Notes: generated from the sequence alone by a model not told the origin. 64,000 nucleotides of DNA from Archangium sp. (GCA_030681645.1 JAUXRX010000052.1:62001-126000); one strand, 5' to 3'. Numbered from the stretch's first letter, positions 1 through 8,469 are shown. Made by a program: numbers and translations.

Positions 1-446
1 AGTGACACGGCCTGAGCGGAAGGCCCCGGCAGTGGAGGCGGGGTCAACGGGCCGGGCGGGATGGTGTCGCTGGCCGGAGGCGGAGTGGGAGGCGGCGTTG
101 GCGCAGGAGCAGGCGCCAGTTGAGGCGGGTGGGCCTTCCGGTACTCCTCTGCGCGCAGCTTCGCGGCCGCCGGGTTCCCCGCGTAGATGGTGGTGATCAG
201 TCCTCCTGCGACGGCCAGGAGCGCGGCGCTGCCTGCGACGATGACGCTCGACGGCACGGCTCCGACGCCCGAGGACTCGCCGAGCTGGCTGGTCGCTCCC
301 GTCGAACCCGAGGAGGCGCCACTGGATTGGTCAGTGGAGCTCGGTCTCACGCCGCCTGTGGTGGAGCTCGAGTAGTAGCTGCTCACCTGGAACGCGGTGC
401 AGCCCGGCAGCATGAGGATCAGCAAAGCCACCCGGAGCGCGCGCAT
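1..446 (-). CDS. Lipoprotein with one membrane segment and Pro-rich tail (3' end cut by window edge)
   Basis: Reading leftward from an ATG at 446, the frame stays open to the first base of the window, giving about 148 residues without a stop. The N-terminus is a type II signal peptide, with the lipobox LPGC at about residues 13-16, followed by a Ser/Gly/Thr-rich stretch. A hydrophobic segment (SVIVAGSAALLAVAGGLITT) follows at about residues 70-90, then a region rich in Pro and Ala. This composition suggests an envelope lipoprotein with a flexible spacer. No family was recognised. The C-terminus lies outside the window. Confidence 0.7.
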   Translation of the reverse strand, partial: MRALRVALLILMLPGCTAFQVSSYYSSSTTGGVRPSSTDQSSGASSGSTGATSQLGESSGVGAVPSSVIVAGSAALLAVAGGLITTIYAGNPAAAKLRAEEYRKAHPPQLAPAPAPTPPPTPPPASDTIPPGPLTPPPLPGPSAQAVS

Positions 447-650
447 GGGGCGCGAAGCGTAGCCTGCATCAACAGTGCAACAAGAGCGGCGTGCCGAGAG
501 GCCGGCTCGACTCAGCCCGCGCGGCTCCACCTCGAGGCGCTGCGTCCTCTGAGCCCTGGAGGTCGCGCGACAGGCTCGTGGACGTCGGGAAGGAGCGCGA
601 CGAAGACTCTGACCTCTCGGCGCTCGAGCCGCTCAGCTACCGTGTGCGGC

Positions 651-1751
651 GTGTCGGCCGTCCCCGTCGCTCACGTCTTCGCCGAGGTGCGCGCGCTCAC
701 GCGCGACGGCGTGGTGCCCCCTCAGCTGATCGGCGCCTTCCAGCATCGCCTCGAAGACGTGGACGACGTGCTGCAGGGCGCGACCGTGGCCGCGATGGGC
801 CTGCTCGCGGCGGCGCGGGGCGAACGGCGGCACGCTCAGGACTTGATGGAGAGCGTGGCCTGGCTCGATGAACGCGCGGTCTCAGCGTCGGCGGCCGAGT
901 GCGCGCTGGGCTGGCTCGTCACCGACGCAGCCGCCGAGGGCGAGTGGCGCCGCCTCAGAGCGCTGTTGCCCGCTGCGCCGCAGACCCCTGCGCTCCGCTT
1001 CTTCGCGCACCTGGCCGCGCGCGTGCTCGACGCCGCACCGCCGCCGCCCCTGCCCAGCGATGACTGGTACCAGTTGCCGGTCGAAGCACGGCAGTTCTCG
1101 GAGCAGTTCAGGCGCCCCTCGACTCCGCACGGGGTGAACGGGGGCTCACTGCTCCACCGCTTCCTGGGACTGAGCGGGGGAGACCTCGCGCAGGTCGCGG
1201 AGGCCCTCTCCGCGCGGCTCAGTTCGCGGCACCTCCGCGACCACCTGATGGAGCGATCCACGCTGCTGGGCAGCGGCTCGCTCGACGACGCGCTGCTCGA
1301 GCTGCGCGAGGTGTGTGAAGCCGAGCTGGGCAGGGAGCTGACGAAGTGGGAAGACCTGGGCCACCCCCTGTTGCGCGAGCTCGCCATCCGCAAGCGCGCG
1401 GCGCTGGTCGAAGAGCTCGATACCCGGCTCGATCGCCTCACCGACGCGTGTGAAGACGGGACTGCGCCTCCGATGACCGAGGTGTGGCGGGAGTACGTGG
1501 CGATTCGTCACTGCTACGCGCGCGCGGTGGCGCTGAGCGAGCCGGCCGAGCGCGGCTGGCCGCACCACGTGTCTCTGCGGCTCACCCGGTACTTCGGCAC
1601 GTGGCTGCGATTGACGAAGCGTGAGCTGCCCTTCGCCCACGCGGTGTTCCGCTTCCTCGCGGCGGAAGGCACGAGCGCAGGGGACGACACGAGCGCGCGA
1701 CTGGCGCGAGCGAGCGCAGAGCTGTGCCTGCCGTTTCAGCTCACCGGTTGA
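651..1751 (+). CDS. Hypothetical cytoplasmic protein, about 366 aa
   Basis: The frame is open much further upstream, but that part opposes the lipoprotein gene at 1-446 and has no protein-like composition. Likely starts are GTG at 642 or 651 (protein beginning SAVPVAHVFAEV); 651 is chosen, without a convincing ribosome site for either. The product is Ala/Leu/Arg-rich and probably all-helical, with no signal peptide or membrane segment. No domain was recognised. At 1115-1141 the coding sequence contains a copy of dispersed repeat A, read in frame as RPSTPHGVNG (about residues 155-165), so the repeat probably inserted into a surface loop. Confidence 0.6.
   Translation: MSAVPVAHVFAEVRALTRDGVVPPQLIGAFQHRLEDVDDVLQGATVAAMGLLAAARGERRHAQDLMESVAWLDERAVSASAAECALGWLVTDAAAEGEWRRLRALLPAAPQTPALRFFAHLAARVLDAAPPPPLPSDDWYQLPVEARQFSEQFRRPSTPHGVNGGSLLHRFLGLSGGDLAQVAEALSARLSSRHLRDHLMERSTLLGSGSLDDALLELREVCEAELGRELTKWEDLGHPLLRELAIRKRAALVEELDTRLDRLTDACEDGTAPPMTEVWREYVAIRHCYARAVALSEPAERGWPHHVSLRLTRYFGTWLRLTKRELPFAHAVFRFLAAEGTSAGDDTSARLARASAELCLPFQLTG
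1115..1141 (+). repeat. Repeat A copy inside the gene 651-1751
   Basis: CCCCTCGACTCCGCACGG followed by GGTGAACGG, read in frame as PSTPHGVNG. The direction relative to the gene is opposite to that of the copy in the SGNH gene. Confidence 0.85.
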
Positions 1752-1766
1752 TGGCCCCCATGGCGC

Positions 1767-2138
1767 TCAGCGCGAGAGATCGATGGCGACGGCGCCGAGG
1801 CGCTCGGCGTTGAGGTTCCACTCGGCGATCCGCCGACCGAGCTGCCGCAGGTACTCCTTCTCCAGCGCGGCGGCGGTGGTGTTCAGCTCCTTCGCGCGGC
1901 TGGCGCGCTCGCGGGGAGAGTCGGCGAGCACGACCATCGCTCCCTGGAGTTGGCCGAACGACTCGCTGAGATTGAAGGGGACCTCATTGCTGCCGCGGAC
2001 GACCTTCCAGTAGGCATCCACCGCCGAGAGGACAGTTCCTGTCGGTTGTTGGCTCAACTTCTCGGCCACCACGCTGGGCCCGAAGGCGGTGGTCAACTGC
2101 TCCGCCAGGCTGGGTTTCGCCTGGCCAGGAACCGTCAT
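1767..2138 (-). CDS. Small probably secreted protein, start uncertain
   Basis: A 123-residue protein from ATG 2138, with no recognised family. The in-frame bases upstream of that ATG encode a typical signal-peptide core (EHLVAAVLLSMTVPGQA), but the only possible initiator there is ATT at 2171-2169, which overlaps the TGA of the upstream gene by one base. Either the protein starts at 2138 without a signal peptide, or it uses a rare ATT start, or there is a sequence error. The gene lies 28 bases after the gene at 2167-2571 on the same strand and probably shares its transcript. Confidence 0.55.
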   Translation of the reverse strand: MTVPGQAKPSLAEQLTTAFGPSVVAEKLSQQPTGTVLSAVDAYWKVVRGSNEVPFNLSESFGQLQGAMVVLADSPRERASRAKELNTTAAALEKEYLRQLGRRIAEWNLNAERLGAVAIDLSR

Positions 2139-2166
2139 GGAGAGAAGGACGGCTGCGACGAGGTGT

Positions 2167-2571
2167 TCAATCGGAGTGAATCAGCCGCCCCGCCTCACTG
2201 TGGATGTAAACGCTGGCGGGGTTGCCGATGCCGTGGCGAACTGAGAACAGATAGGCCGGCTTCCCATTCATGCGGAGCTCGCTCACGAACGGGGAATTGC
2301 CGAAGTTGTCGCGTTTGTACTCGTCGAACTGCGCCTTCAGCTTCTCGTTTGGCAGGGCTGCCTTGCTCTGCCCGTACTCGCGCATCACGTCGTAGGCGCC
2401 GGTGCGCTGAAAAGGGTTCAGGTAGCCGCTTCGCACGGGCTCGGCTGCGCGTTGGGTCTTCGGGGCCCACCCCTGGCTCTTCGCGGGCGCGTCAGCCTGC
2501 CTGGGCTTCGCTGCGCTGGACGAGGGGGAACGGAGAGACGTGGAAGGGGGTTTGGTTCCGATGCGAGTCAT
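2167..2571 (-). CDS. Hypothetical protein with Ser/Pro/Lys-rich N-terminus
   Basis: A 134-residue protein from ATG 2571, preceded by a good ribosome site (AGGAGA at about 2576-2581). The first 40 residues are low-complexity and rich in Ser, Pro, Lys and Arg, and no classical signal peptide is visible. The rest (about 45-134) is a compact domain with aromatic and charged residues (FQRTGAYDVMREYGQ; FVSELRMNGKPAYLFSVR). No family was recognised. It is the first gene of a probable two-gene unit with 1767-2138. Confidence 0.6.
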   Translation of the reverse strand: MTRIGTKPPSTSLRSPSSSAAKPRQADAPAKSQGWAPKTQRAAEPVRSGYLNPFQRTGAYDVMREYGQSKAALPNEKLKAQFDEYKRDNFGNSPFVSELRMNGKPAYLFSVRHGIGNPASVYIHSEAGRLIHSD

Positions 2572-2695
2572 GGGTCTCCTGGGTGAGCTTCACCCTGCAG
2601 ATACGCGGTGCCCGCCCGAGGTCTCACTGAACCTCGGGGACGCGCCTGTCCTGCAGGTCGGTGCCTGAGAAGCGGACGTTGCCTGGTGTGTCTCG

Positions 2696-3049
2696 TCAGT
2701 CGAAGCCGATGTCTTTGCCCACGACGCCGCCGTCTTCGACGAAGAGGCAGCACTGGGCGGAGTCGTTCTGCTGCTGGACGAGCTCTCCGTAGGAGAAGAG
2801 CTCAGCGTTCACGGCTGCGCAGTCCAGCCCGCCGCAGCCGGCATCTGGCGTGTAGTGGCAGCACCGTAGCTGCGCCGCTGAGCCGGCAGGTGTCCGCCCC
2901 GGGTGCTGTCCACACCAGGAAGCCCAGGTGGCAGGACGTGCGGAGGAGGGAACGGGTTGTCCCAGCGCGACGGAATCGCAGGTGCTGTCGGCGGTGACGG
3001 CACAGGCCGAAGCGACCGCCAGGAACGCGATCAGGATGGTGGTTCGCAT
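2696..3049 (-). CDS. Cys-rich secreted protein or lipoprotein
   Basis: 117 residues from ATG 3049. The N-terminus is hydrophobic (ILIAFLAVASACAV) with a possible lipobox ASAC at residues 13-16, so the protein may be a lipoprotein or a soluble exported protein. The mature part holds about nine further Cys, including CC pairs in RCCHY and QCCLF, which suggests disulphide-stabilised folding outside the cytoplasm. No family was recognised. It is followed at 2572-2695 by a short gap without a gene. Confidence 0.6.
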   Translation of the reverse strand: MRTTILIAFLAVASACAVTADSTCDSVALGQPVPSSARPATWASWCGQHPGRTPAGSAAQLRCCHYTPDAGCGGLDCAAVNAELFSYGELVQQQNDSAQCCLFVEDGGVVGKDIGFD

Positions 3050-3172
3050 GTGATCGTCAGATACAGGCCACTTGCCCGAAGTCTCAGCGGTCGCAGAAAA
3101 TCAGCTCCCGTCACCGAGATGGTCAGAACATACGCACCGGTTCATGGGGAACGATCGCGAGCTGTGGAGCGA

Positions 3173-3200
3173 CCCTCTCACCCCGCGGGGGAGAGGGAGA
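3173..3200 (+). repeat. Repeat B copy at the 3' end of the gene 3178-3954
   Basis: CCCTCTCACCCCGCGGGGGA then GAGGGAGA. It supplies the gene's last codons and TGA. Confidence 0.75.
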
Positions 3201-3954
3201 CGAGGAACGCGTCGTTGTTGAGGTGCAGGTCGGTCTCTGGCGTGGGCTTGAACGCGGAGAGGGTCAGCGACCTGCCGTCGATGTTCACGCGATCGCCCGC
3301 GCGCAGCACCACGCCGTCGGCGAGCTGAAGCGCCAGCGCGCGCACCAGCCCCGCCACCGCGTCCCACTGCTCACCGGGCACGTCGCGCACCACCAGGTCG
3401 GCGCGCCCGAACTTCTGCAGGCCGCGGGTGTGGATGGTGGCGGTGGGGGAGGTCGGCTCGGCCTCGACCACGATGTTCACGTCTGCCGAGAGCGTGAACG
3501 GCCGCGTGGCCGGCCAATCGGCGATGTCTTCGCCCTTCCAGAAGCGGTTGGTCTGCGCGTCGAGCACCACGGTCACGCCCCGCGCGACCAGCCACTGCGC
3601 CACCGCCCAGCCCGCCTGCAGGTGCGAGAGGTCGGCCGCGTCGGGGCGGCTGATCAGCACCGCGGTCAGCTGCGTGGCCGAGTCGAGCGCGGACATGTCG
3701 CCCAGCGCCTGCGTGGCGATGGCGCGCAGCGAGCCCGAGCGGAAGCCGTCGAACCAGGCGGCGTCCATGTCGCGGGTGAGCTCGCGCACCTCGACCAGCT
3801 TCATCGCCTCGGGCGACGGGAGCCCGAAGCGCGAGGCCGACATGGGCACGTCGTCCTTCAGCCGGCCGGTGGAGAAGCAGAAGAGCTGGAAGGCGTTGGG
3901 CGCCCCGCCGGGCTGAAAAGTCGAGCGCTGCCAGGTCGGAATCGGGGTGCTCAT
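3178..3954 (-). CDS. Hypothetical protein, 258 aa, C-terminus formed by a repeat B copy
   Basis: A cytoplasmic-type protein with no signal peptide or membrane segment. A central segment (VAQWLVARGVTVVLDAQTNRFW) and a later HTRGLQKFGRADL motif suggest a mixed alpha/beta fold, vaguely like DUF4261 proteins, though I cannot confirm this. The gene is divergent from dnaN, with 77 bases between the two starts. The last residues (VSLSPAG) and the TGA stop are encoded by repeat B at 3173-3200, so the original C-terminus may have been replaced. Confidence 0.65.
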   Translation of the reverse strand: MSTPIPTWQRSTFQPGGAPNAFQLFCFSTGRLKDDVPMSASRFGLPSPEAMKLVEVRELTRDMDAAWFDGFRSGSLRAIATQALGDMSALDSATQLTAVLISRPDAADLSHLQAGWAVAQWLVARGVTVVLDAQTNRFWKGEDIADWPATRPFTLSADVNIVVEAEPTSPTATIHTRGLQKFGRADLVVRDVPGEQWDAVAGLVRALALQLADGVVLRAGDRVNIDGRSLTLSAFKPTPETDLHLNNDAFLVSLSPAG

Positions 3955-4031
3955 GGCCCGGAATCTGCCCGGAAAACCCGCGCCTTACATTGGTTGAACG
4001 CGTTTCGGGGGCGGGTTACACCCGCCGCCCT

Positions 4032-5138
4032 ATGGAATTCCGGATTGCCGCTGACGAGCTGAAGAAGGCGCTTCACCGTGCGCAGGGCATCGTGGAGCGC
4101 AAGGCGACCATGCCCATCCTCTCGAACGTGCTGGTCAACGCCACCAAGACCGGCGTGACCGTGACCGCGTTCGACCTGGACATCGGCATCGTCAGCGAGC
4201 ACCCGGCCGAGGTGATGAAGCCCGGCGCGATCACCGTGTCGGCCAAGACGCTCTTCGACATCGTCTCGCTCATTCCCGACGCGCACCTGACCATCAAGAA
4301 GCTGCCGAATAACTACGCGGAGATCACCTCCGGCGCGGCGCACTACAAGATCGTCGGCATGGCCCCCGAGGAGTTCCCCAAGCTCCCCAAGGAAGACGCG
4401 ACGCACCTGGTGAAGCTCACCGGCGCCACGCTGCTCGAGATGATCAAGAAGTCGCAGTACGCCATCAGCAACGACGAGACCCGCTACATCCTCAACGGGG
4501 TGTTCTTCGAGCCGCGCGAGGGCAACAAGGTGCGCATGGTGGCCACCGACGGTCACCGCCTGGCCCTGGTCGAGCGCGAGATGTCGGGCGACTTCAAGCT
4601 GAAGGCGGGCGTCATCATTCCGCGCAAGGGCCTGTTCGAGCTCAAGCGCCTGCTGGACGAGGCGCCCGACGCGGAGTGCCAGCTGGGCTTCGCGGAGAAC
4701 TCGGCGCTGTTCAAGAAGCCGGGCCTCTCGATGGTGATGCGGCTGATCGACGGGCAGTTCCCCGAGTACCAGCGCGTGATCCCCAAGGAGGGCGAGAAGC
4801 AGGTGATGGTCAAGCGCACCCAGTTCTTCGACGCGCTCAAGCGCATCTCGCTGCTGTCGGCGGACAAGTCGAGCGCGGTGAAGCTGTCGCTGTCCGAGAA
4901 CCTGCTGCGCATCACCGCGAACAACCCGGAGCTGGGCGAGGCGAAGGACGACCTCGAGGTCGCGTACCGCGGCCCGTCGCTCACCATCGGCTTCAACGCC
5001 CGCTACATCCTCGACGTGCTCAGCGCGCTCGAGACCGACGAGGTCACGCTCGAGCTGGGTGATGAGCACAGCCCCGGCGTGCTGCACGCGCCCGGCGACA
5101 AGGCCTACACCGCCGTCGTCATGCCCATGCGGGTGTGA
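4032..5138 (+). CDS. dnaN: DNA polymerase III beta subunit (sliding clamp)
   Basis: A 368-residue protein, close to the usual 366-380 of the family. It dimerises into a ring around DNA and tethers the replicative polymerase and repair enzymes. Three similar clamp domains are expected at about 1-120, 125-245 and 246-368. Family signatures include MEFRIAADELKKAL at the start, ATDGHRLALVE near residue 175 and a C-terminal hydrophobic end VVMPMRV that forms part of the partner-binding pocket. ATG 4032 is preferred over an upstream in-frame ATG at 3990 because the family begins there. dnaA, recF and gyrB are not adjacent in this window, so the usual origin cluster is split or lies elsewhere. Confidence 0.97.
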   Translation: MEFRIAADELKKALHRAQGIVERKATMPILSNVLVNATKTGVTVTAFDLDIGIVSEHPAEVMKPGAITVSAKTLFDIVSLIPDAHLTIKKLPNNYAEITSGAAHYKIVGMAPEEFPKLPKEDATHLVKLTGATLLEMIKKSQYAISNDETRYILNGVFFEPREGNKVRMVATDGHRLALVEREMSGDFKLKAGVIIPRKGLFELKRLLDEAPDAECQLGFAENSALFKKPGLSMVMRLIDGQFPEYQRVIPKEGEKQVMVKRTQFFDALKRISLLSADKSSAVKLSLSENLLRITANNPELGEAKDDLEVAYRGPSLTIGFNARYILDVLSALETDEVTLELGDEHSPGVLHAPGDKAYTAVVMPMRV

Positions 5139-5140
5139 GT

Positions 5141-5155
5141 GGACCCAGCGGGTCC
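5141..5155. terminator. Possible hairpin after dnaN
   Basis: The perfect inverted repeat GGACCC-AGC-GGGTCC begins three bases after the dnaN stop. It is GC-rich, as a terminator stem would be, but no T-tract follows, so termination is only a guess. Confidence 0.3.
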
Positions 5156-5208
5156 CGCGGCGCAAATCATTCACGCGTCGCGCCGGGGGGCACCGTTAGC
5201 TATTTCAG

Positions 5209-6069
5209 GTGAAGACGCGCGTCGATCAGATCCTCGCCTGCGCCGCCGCGCTCCGGCCGTTCCCCAAGGTGGCGCAGCGTGCGCTCGCGCTGCTCGATGA
5301 TCCCCTGGTGAGCGCAGGCAAACTGGTCGAGGTCGTCTCTCTCGACGCGGCGGTCACGGCGGCGGTGCTCAAGGGCGCCAACTCCGCTTCGCTCGCTCGG
5401 ACCCGGCAGGTGAACGACCTGAAGCAGGCCCTCGCGCTGCTGGGCAACGCCCGCTTCCGCGAGCTCGTCTTTGCCTCGGCCGCGGTGCCATTTCTTTCGG
5501 CGCGCAATGCCGGCTACCAGCTCCCGGCCGGCGAGCTGTGGCGCCACAGCGTCGCCACCGGGCTGTTGGCCCAACAGCTGGCGCAGCTGGCGAAGCTCGA
5601 CGCCGGGCCCATGCTCTTCACCGCCGGCCTGCTGCACGACCTCGGCAAGGCGGTGCTGGGCCAGTTCGTCGAAGCCGGCGCCAACGAGATCCAGTCGTTG
5701 GTGAGTGGGGGCGGTCGCAGCTTCCTCGAGGCCGAGCTCGAAGTGCTGGGCATGCACCACGCCGAGCTCGGCGCGCGCATCGCCGAGCGATGGAATTTCA
5801 GCCCCGAGCTGGTGGAGCTGATCCGCTTCCACCACGAGCCCGACGCCAGGCCGCACTCGAAGCCCCTCGCCGCGCTCCATGTGGCCAACGTGCTCACCCA
5901 GCTGTCCGGTGTCAGCACCGGCATCGATGGGCTGGGTCAGCGCGGCCACGAGGAGTCGGTGAAGCTGCTGGGCCTGACCCGGAAGGACCTGGAGGCCTCG
6001 CTCGCCGACCAGTATTCGCGCCTGCTCCAGGCCGAGACGCTGCTGGGCATGGGGTCGCAGGCCGCCTGA
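5209..6069 (+). CDS. HDOD-domain signalling protein
   Basis: 286 residues from GTG 5209. An HDOD domain (HD-related output domain) fills roughly residues 10-205, with signatures LPxFPKVAQRAL-like start, NSASLART, ALALLGNARFRELV and the helix containing HDLGKAVLGQ, AELGARIAERW and IRFHHEP. HDOD proteins are thought to work in signal transduction, often with c-di-GMP or chemosensory systems. They usually lack catalysis, although HD-like dyads (LLHDLGK) are still visible here. The start follows dnaN by 70 bases, so the two may be cotranscribed, but no functional link is known. Confidence 0.85.
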   Translation: MKTRVDQILACAAALRPFPKVAQRALALLDDPLVSAGKLVEVVSLDAAVTAAVLKGANSASLARTRQVNDLKQALALLGNARFRELVFASAAVPFLSARNAGYQLPAGELWRHSVATGLLAQQLAQLAKLDAGPMLFTAGLLHDLGKAVLGQFVEAGANEIQSLVSGGGRSFLEAELEVLGMHHAELGARIAERWNFSPELVELIRFHHEPDARPHSKPLAALHVANVLTQLSGVSTGIDGLGQRGHEESVKLLGLTRKDLEASLADQYSRLLQAETLLGMGSQAA

Positions 6070-6090
6070 GTCAGGCTAGGCTGGTGGTGA

Positions 6091-7023
6091 ATGAAACAGC
6101 CCCTGATCCGTCAGCAGGCCATGTCGCATCGCCTGCTCGCACTCGTGGTCGCCGCGCTCGCCGCGCCTGCGCTCGCTCAGGCTGACGAGCCGACGCCGCC
6201 GCCGATGGTCCCGGTTGATCAGCCTGCCGTCGATCCAGCTCTTCAGCCGTCGCCCTGGCCGGCCAACCAGCCGCAGAATCAGCCTCAGTACCAACAGCCT
6301 CAGTACCAGCAACAGCCGCAGTACCAGCAGCAACCGCAGTACCAGCAGCAGCCGCAGTACCAGCAGCAGCCGCAACCGCAGTACCAGCAGCAACCCCAGC
6401 AGCCCCAGTACCAGCAGCCGCCTCCGCAGTATCAGCAGCAGCCAGCGCCCCGGCAGCAGCCGCCTCCGCAGGCGACGAACAGCGATTCCTGGACGTCGAC
6501 TCGCACGAAGCACTTCGTCGGCTTGCTCTCGGGCGCCTTCGGCGTGACGGGCGACACCGGCGGCATCGTGGGCAACGCCCGCGCGGAGATCGACATCACC
6601 CGCATCGGCCTCCTGCTCAGCTACAGCAACTTCATCTCGTCGGCGACCAGCATCCAGGTGCACCAGTTCAACGTGATGGGCGGCTACGCGCTCTTCTCCA
6701 GCGACCTGCTCACCTGGCGCGTGCTCGGCGGCCTCGACGTGATGATCCGCGATGGCGCCACCGCGTTCGGTCCCATCATCGGCACCAACCTGCGCTCGAT
6801 GTGGGACCGCATCGGCATCGACGCCGCGTTCATGGTCACCCTGCTCCCGTTCCGGCAGTTCGAGATCCGCGCGTCGTTCGTGTTCGCGTGGAGCATCTTC
6901 GAAGCGCACCTCGGCTGGCGGCTGCAGGTCATCGACGCGACCATGAGCGGCACGGTGGCCTCGCTGTTCAGCACCAGCCCCGGCATCAACGGGCCGGTGG
7001 GTAGCATCGGCATCACCTTCTGA
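6091..7023 (+). CDS. Exported beta-barrel-like protein with PQYQQ-repeat region
   Basis: 310 residues from ATG 6091, or 300 from ATG 6121; both give a signal peptide ending APALAQA. GGTGGTGA just before 6091 supports the longer form. Residues about 60-125 are a low-complexity run of PQYQQQ units. The C-terminal half (about 140-310) alternates hydrophobic and polar residues, with paired aromatic turns (FVGLLSGAFGVTGD, LLLSYSNFISS, WRVLGGLDVMIRDG) and a terminal Phe. This is typical of an outer-membrane beta-barrel. The repeat stretch is probably a periplasmic or surface linker. Specific function is unknown. Confidence 0.7.
   Translation: MKQPLIRQQAMSHRLLALVVAALAAPALAQADEPTPPPMVPVDQPAVDPALQPSPWPANQPQNQPQYQQPQYQQQPQYQQQPQYQQQPQYQQQPQPQYQQQPQQPQYQQPPPQYQQQPAPRQQPPPQATNSDSWTSTRTKHFVGLLSGAFGVTGDTGGIVGNARAEIDITRIGLLLSYSNFISSATSIQVHQFNVMGGYALFSSDLLTWRVLGGLDVMIRDGATAFGPIIGTNLRSMWDRIGIDAAFMVTLLPFRQFEIRASFVFAWSIFEAHLGWRLQVIDATMSGTVASLFSTSPGINGPVGSIGITF
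6270..6470 (+). repeat. Tandem CAG-rich repeat encoding PQYQQ units
   Basis: Tandem copies of a 15-18 base unit (CCGCAGTACCAGCAGCAG-like) inside the gene at 6091-7023. The units are nearly identical, so copy number may vary by slippage. Confidence 0.8.
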
Positions 7024-7028
7024 AGTGG

Positions 7029-7040
7029 CCCCTCACCCCG
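7029..7040 (+). repeat. Partial repeat B copy
   Basis: Only the leading CCCCTCACCCCG arm of repeat B is present, between two convergent genes. Confidence 0.4.
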
Positions 7041-7043
7041 AGG

Positions 7044-8003
7044 TCAGCCCAGCGAGAGCGGCATCGGCATGAAGGTGAGCCCGGTCATCACCCAGGTGAT
7101 CACCACCACCACCTTGCGTCCCCGGCTCAGCGGCTTCTCGGGCTCGACCACCGGCGGGTGACCGACCCCGATGACCCGGGTGATGAGGATGAACCACAGC
7201 AGCCACGACGCGCTGAAGAAGAGCGCCATGATCAACGCGCCCACGGCCACGCGGCGCCCGATGGCTTCGGCCTTCTCTCCGTACCAGGCGTGCGTGAGGT
7301 GACCCCCGTCCAACTGCCCCACCGGCAGCAGGTTGAGCATCGTCACCACCAGCCCGAACCACGCCGCGATGAACACCGGGTGCGCCATCACCTCGGAGCC
7401 CGCGGGGATGTCGCCGTGAATGAGCTTCACCGCGAACCAGGTGAGCAGGTTGTCGCCGAAGATCTGCATCTGCGGCCAGTCCGGCATCGGCGTGCCGAAG
7501 GCGAGCCCCTTGATCCACAGCCAGAGCATCGAGGCGAAGTGGAGCAGCGAGAACGTCGGGGGAAAGTCCCCGGCGACTGTGGCCATCGGCAGGGTCTCCA
7601 CGTGCGAGAGCCACACGCCCGCGAACAGCATCGGCACCGCGATCAGCAACCCGGCCAGCGGACCCGCGGCGCCGATGTCCACCAGCGCGTCCCGGGTGGG
7701 CACGCGGCCGCGCAGCCTGATGACCGCGCCCATGGTGCCGAAGCCGAGGGGAAAGGGGATGAAGTACGGAAGGCTCGCGTCCACGCCGTGCGCGCGCGCC
7801 ATGAAGTAGTGGCCCAGCTCGTGCGAGAGGAGGATCAGCATCACCACCCCCGCGTACATCGCGCTGCCCCACACCCTGTCGGCCACGCCGCCGAGCACCC
7901 CGCCGCCGAAGAGCGTGAAGAACACGCCGAAGGTCGACACGCAGGTGGCGAGGAAGAGCCCCACGTGGAGCGGGGTGTTCTGCGGTGCAGCGGTCGACGC
8001 CAT
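7044..8003 (-). CDS. Site-2 protease family zinc metalloprotease (M50)
   Basis: A 319-residue multi-pass membrane protein. The zinc site is visible as HELGH (residues 61-65, within a hydrophobic helix) and the second motif NLLPVGQLDGGH (224-235), whose Asp completes the metal ligands. About six to eight membrane segments can be drawn. Members cut transmembrane substrates such as anti-sigma factors or signal peptides, or act in sporulation. There is no PDZ domain, which places it with the short S2P members. No substrate gene, such as an anti-sigma factor, is next to it. It faces the beta-barrel gene convergently. Confidence 0.9.
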   Translation of the reverse strand: MASTAAPQNTPLHVGLFLATCVSTFGVFFTLFGGGVLGGVADRVWGSAMYAGVVMLILLSHELGHYFMARAHGVDASLPYFIPFPLGFGTMGAVIRLRGRVPTRDALVDIGAAGPLAGLLIAVPMLFAGVWLSHVETLPMATVAGDFPPTFSLLHFASMLWLWIKGLAFGTPMPDWPQMQIFGDNLLTWFAVKLIHGDIPAGSEVMAHPVFIAAWFGLVVTMLNLLPVGQLDGGHLTHAWYGEKAEAIGRRVAVGALIMALFFSASWLLWFILITRVIGVGHPPVVEPEKPLSRGRKVVVVITWVMTGLTFMPMPLSLG

Positions 8004-8110
8004 GAGCCGCTGCTTTTCTCACGGCTCGCCGCGGATTCGGAGATTGACTCGACCGCCTCCCTACCTATGCTCCGCGCGCCGCATCACCTCAAACCCCAGG
8101 AGTCACCGAA

Positions 8111-8461
8111 ATGAAGCAGGGTTTCCTCGCTGTCGCGCTCGCTTTTGCCGTGTCGGGTTGCACCTCTGTCGAGTCGGCCACCGTGGCCAGCAATGAAGTG
8201 ACCGCCACCGGAGGCGAGGCCGTCGCCGTCATCCAGGCGACCTCGCTGGGCTGGACCCTCATCTTCCACATCGTCGACATCGTCAGCTCCGACCTCGACC
8301 AGGTCGTCAACAAGCTGCTCGTCGGCGAGGCGAAGGCCATGGGCGCGTCGAAGGTCGACCTGAAGAGCGCGTCCACCACCCCGCGCCACGGCATCTTCGC
8401 GCTGGCGGGCTTCATCACCGGCTTCACCTCGTCGAGCGCCACGGGCGTCGCGGTCAAGTAA
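8111..8461 (+). CDS. Small lipoprotein, 116 aa
   Basis: ATG 8111. Signal peptide with lipobox VSGC at residues 14-17. The remainder contains a short hydrophobic stretch (LGWTLIFHIVDIV) and a C-terminal one (IFALAGFITGF), so it may sit against a membrane. The central GEAKAMGASKVDLKSAS segment resembles YajI/TRL-like small lipoproteins that pack a beta-alpha fold, but this is uncertain. It is divergent from the site-2 protease gene with a gap of about 107 bases that should hold both promoters. Confidence 0.65.
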   Translation: MKQGFLAVALAFAVSGCTSVESATVASNEVTATGGEAVAVIQATSLGWTLIFHIVDIVSSDLDQVVNKLLVGEAKAMGASKVDLKSASTTPRHGIFALAGFITGFTSSSATGVAVK

Positions 8462-8469
8462 GACGCGCT

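Noticed and set aside
3955..4031. Replication origin next to dnaN
   Set aside because: dnaA is absent, no run of DnaA boxes was seen, and the gap is only 77 bases.
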